Shown here: piece after piece, positions 22,517-24,537 of the stretch
Numbering within the stretch: position 1 is the first letter of the stretch
How the letters are laid out: each line of letters opens with the position of its first letter
Source: SVEL01 sp964573715
GTDB taxonomy: Bacteria > Bacillota > Clostridia > Lachnospirales > Lachnospiraceae
NCBI GenBank assembly: GCA_964573715.1
Contig: CAZNKR010000028.1
Coordinates: 1-24,537, forward strand
Direction of reading: 5' to 3'
Length of the DNA stretch: 24,537 bases
Notes under the pieces: generated by a model
What the model saw: the letters and a program-made list of their open reading frames with translations, nothing else
The model's database searches: none
What the model was told of the DNA's origin: nothing
Translations under genes and position numbers: made by a program

Positions 22517-24537
22517 TTATTTCTTCAGTCTTCTGTATTCATTTAATGTTACGGAAATAATAAGTGCTAATAAACCAGTATACATTGGAACAATACCATA
22601 GTATAATTCCAAGCTACCTGACATATTTTCAAAAACTAAAAGAGCAATAACAAAAACAGAAGAAATAAATCCCAAAACAAAAGTAATCTTATTTATTGTT
22701 TCTTTGCCAATCATAGATGATACAGCAGCAAATAACAAGAATAAATAAATTGAAACAAATGATAAAACAAGTATTCCGCCAAATAAAGCATTCTTGTTTC
22801 CTGTTGGACTTACAAACATATATATTCCTCTTTGATAATTTTCAATTCCATTAAAAATCAAATCTAAACCTAAGCACAAGAATAATGCAATACCATGAAA
22901 GGTTTCTAATATCGCAGATTTATTAATAACTACCATAAAAGTAAAGAATGCAGCAACGCCAAATATCAAATCACAAAGATAATCCGTTAGCATTATTTTA
23001 TCATAATGAAATAAAAATTGAGTAACATAAATTGCAAGTGCAATAATTGAAAATAGCATTGATGTTAATTTCAAAATTGGGATTTCTAGTTTATCTTTAC
23101 TAGATACATAACTATCTGAAATTTTATAGCTACCATTTTGACTTAGCTTAACATTTGTATTTACTTTGTTTGCAGTCTTTGAAACATATTTATCTACATG
23201 CTCATCCTTAGATACGCTAACTTTAATTCCCATATCGCCCATGGCATAAAGATTATTGTTTAACTCAATATCATCAAATTTAGGTTTATAAGGTGTAAAT
23301 GATGAATATTCAAACATATCTTTCTTTTGGCTAATATCTTCATCATCAGTTTTTGCTTGTAATTTAAGTGGTATACCATTGTAAACTTTTGAATCTAAAT
23401 CATTACTTTCTAAACTATCAATTTCACTTGATTCCCCATTATTATCAATCACTTCAATCTCGACTTCTAAATTATCATTATCAACAAATTCTTTATCATT
23501 AACTAATGTATTATCATCAACTATTGTATTATCTTCAACTAATACTTTCTCATCAATTAATGTATTATCTTCAACTAATACTTCGTCTTCTACTAGAATA
23601 TCATCTTCTACTAGTATATCGTCTTCAGCTAAAGAATCTTCTATATTACTTGATTCTTCTATTTCATCAATATACGAATCTTCTTCTAGCTCAATATTAT
23701 CAATTAAATCAATGTTATCGTCAACATCCTCAACTATATCATCAATATTATTATTTTTTATAGTCGAGGATTGATTTAAAATTCTTTGTTGTTCATAATC
23801 ATTTTTCAATTGATTAAGAAGAGCAATTTTTTCTGCAACACTTAAAATAGATAAATCTATTAAGTTACTTTCTTTTTTTTTTTTTCCGAATATAGACCCA
23901 CTTGAAGATGTATTTTGTTCATAAAAACGAATTTGATCCTCTAATGTTCTATACTCGCTTGCACCTGCATATTCTACTTCATCACTTTTTCCGGATTTCT
24001 GAGACTTGAAATTCTTTAATTGTTCTTCAAGTGTCATAGCCTTCTCACTTGTATTATTATTTGCACTGTCAGAAGCACCTTGACTATTTCTTGACAGAGA
24101 TGCAAGTTTATCCTCTAATGTCATAGGAACTTCTTTAACTTCTACTTTCTTCTCTTCAATAATAGTTTTCTTTTCTTCAACAACTGGCTCTACCGGTAAA
24201 GTACTTACTGGAATTGTTTCTTCAACAATTTCAGATTTATCACTATTTGTATTAACTTCTTTATTAGAACCCATTGCCTTTAAAAGGTCTTCTAACGTTC
24301 CTTTTCCAGAGGAAATTGACGAAATAAGATTCTCTTTATGTAAATTACTATTTATTTCTTTACTATTTGTTTCTGTAACATCTGGCTGCTTAGAAGATTC
24401 TTTTAATAATCGAGCTTCAACTTCAGCTTGAATTCTTTTTTCCTCTTCAACTCTAGCATTTGCAGCCGCTTTAAGTCTTTCTTCTTCAGCTTCTTTTGCA
24501 AGTCTTGCTTCTTCCTCAGCTTTTAATCTTGCTTCTT
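22517..24537 (-). CDS. Unrecognised repeat-rich membrane protein (5' end outside window)
   Basis: I do not recognise this protein. The frame is open from the window edge (672 codons visible), so the ATG at 24274 is internal, not the start. Visible parts in order (numbering from the first visible codon): residues 1-46, a charged Ala/Glu/Arg/Lys helix (EEEARLAKEAEEERLK) like TolA-type stalks; 47-240, disordered linkers carrying T-L-E-[DE] motifs at 80, 139, 168 and 197; 262-300, acidic; 303-356, nine acidic hexapeptide repeats; 357-480, Ser/Lys/Asp-rich linker; about 484-664, six membrane helices ending in a short basic tail (RRLKK). The large N-terminal part is therefore probably cytoplasmic, attached to a six-helix membrane domain with no transporter or enzyme motif that I can see. 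It is alone on its strand apart from the small ORF downstream. Function unknown. Confidence 0.85.
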   Translation of the reverse strand, partial: EARLKAEEEARLAKEAEEERLKAAANARVEEEKRIQAEVEARLLKESSKQPDVTETNSKEINSNLHKENLISSISSGKGTLEDLLKAMGSNKEVNTNSDKSEIVEETIPVSTLPVEPVVEEKKTIIEEKKVEVKEVPMTLEDKLASLSRNSQGASDSANNNTSEKAMTLEEQLKNFKSQKSGKSDEVEYAGASEYRTLEDQIRFYEQNTSSSGSIFGKKKKESNLIDLSILSVAEKIALLNQLKNDYEQQRILNQSSTIKNNNIDDIVEDVDDNIDLIDNIELEEDSYIDEIEESSNIEDSLAEDDILVEDDILVEDEVLVEDNTLIDEKVLVEDNTIVDDNTLVNDKEFVDNDNLEVEIEVIDNNGESSEIDSLESNDLDSKVYNGIPLKLQAKTDDEDISQKKDMFEYSSFTPYKPKFDDIELNNNLYAMGDMGIKVSVSKDEHVDKYVSKTANKVNTNVKLSQNGSYKISDSYVSSKDKLEIPILKLTSMLFSIIALAIYVTQFLFHYDKIMLTDYLCDLIFGVAAFFTFMVVINKSAILETFHGIALFLCLGLDLIFNGIENYQRGIYMFVSPTGNKNALFGGILVLSFVSIYLFLLFAAVSSMIGKETINKITFVLGFISSVFVIALLVFENMSGSLELYYGIVPMYTGLLALIISVTLNEYRRLKK
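23468..23629 (-). repeat. 18-bp repeats encoding nine acidic hexapeptides
   Basis: Nine consecutive six-residue units in the membrane protein: AEDDIL, VEDDIL, VEDEVL, VEDNTL, IDEKVL, VEDNTI, VDDNTL, VNDKEF, VDNDNL. The pattern is hydrophobic - acidic - acidic - acidic/Asn - variable - hydrophobic. The first four units are nearly identical at the DNA level, and later ones diverge. Confidence 0.85.

Noticed and set aside
24272..24274. ATG as the start of the membrane protein at the right edge
   Set aside because: The frame stays open for 87 more codons to the window end, encodes a regular charged helix and a first TLED motif, and has no ribosome site before this ATG.

Overview
This window is AT-rich, densely packed bacterial DNA, most likely from an anaerobic low-GC Firmicute of class Clostridia. 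The family Lachnospiraceae is my best guess. The grounds are a six-gene Rnf complex in the order rnfC-D-G-E-A-B, a PotC-PotD fusion, a ZapA / U32-peptidase / SEDS / class B PBP cluster, strong AGGAGG ribosome binding sites, and relics of a spore-germination gene. The taxonomic call is inference from gene content; no rRNA gene is present. Most genes lie on the minus strand.

Layout. (1) 1-4592: the 5' part of a tRNA-Leu(CAA) gene, then, reading leftward on the minus strand, potA - potB - potCD (permease fused to substrate-binding protein) - queH, all overlapping. This is a polyamine importer with a queuosine-synthesis enzyme at its tail. (2) 4644-10384: a minus-strand operon zapA - U32 peptidase - SEDS glycosyltransferase - class B PBP with its own sigma-A-type promoter. 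It joins Z-ring assembly, RNA hydroxylation (probable) and peptidoglycan synthesis, and ends in a hairpin terminator that overlaps the probable pot promoter. (3) 10413-12931: a minus-strand operon NusG-II-domain protein - Gx/Hpre_diP_synt_I membrane protein - ruvA - ruvB. (4) 12940-15635: on the plus strand, apbE (flavin transferase) and an NCS2 purine permease with a strong terminator. The apbE promoter faces the operon of (3). (5) 15636-16097: a gene-free gap holding decayed fragments of a GGDEF protein and of a GerA/SpoVAF-type germination protein. (6) 16098-21164: the rnfCDGEAB operon on the minus strand, with a promoter and a 29-bp dyad in its leader. (7) 21228-24537: a YprB-type DEDD nuclease (plus), a 22-codon small ORF (minus), and the C-terminal 672 codons of an unrecognised repeat-rich membrane protein (minus) that runs off the window.

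How the genes fit together. The most coherent theme is flavin-based membrane redox chemistry. ApbE attaches FMN covalently to threonines of target proteins, and RnfD and RnfG here carry such threonine motifs. The two small proteins divergent from apbE belong, as I remember the families, to those of EetA and EetB of Gram-positive extracellular electron transfer loci. The rest is housekeeping: cell division and wall synthesis, Holliday-junction resolution, polyamine and purine uptake, and tRNA modification.

I see no CRISPR array, insertion sequence, phage gene, integrase or toxin-antitoxin pair. The least explained elements are the repeat-rich protein at the right edge, the small ORF beside it, the dyad before rnfC and the pseudogene remnants.
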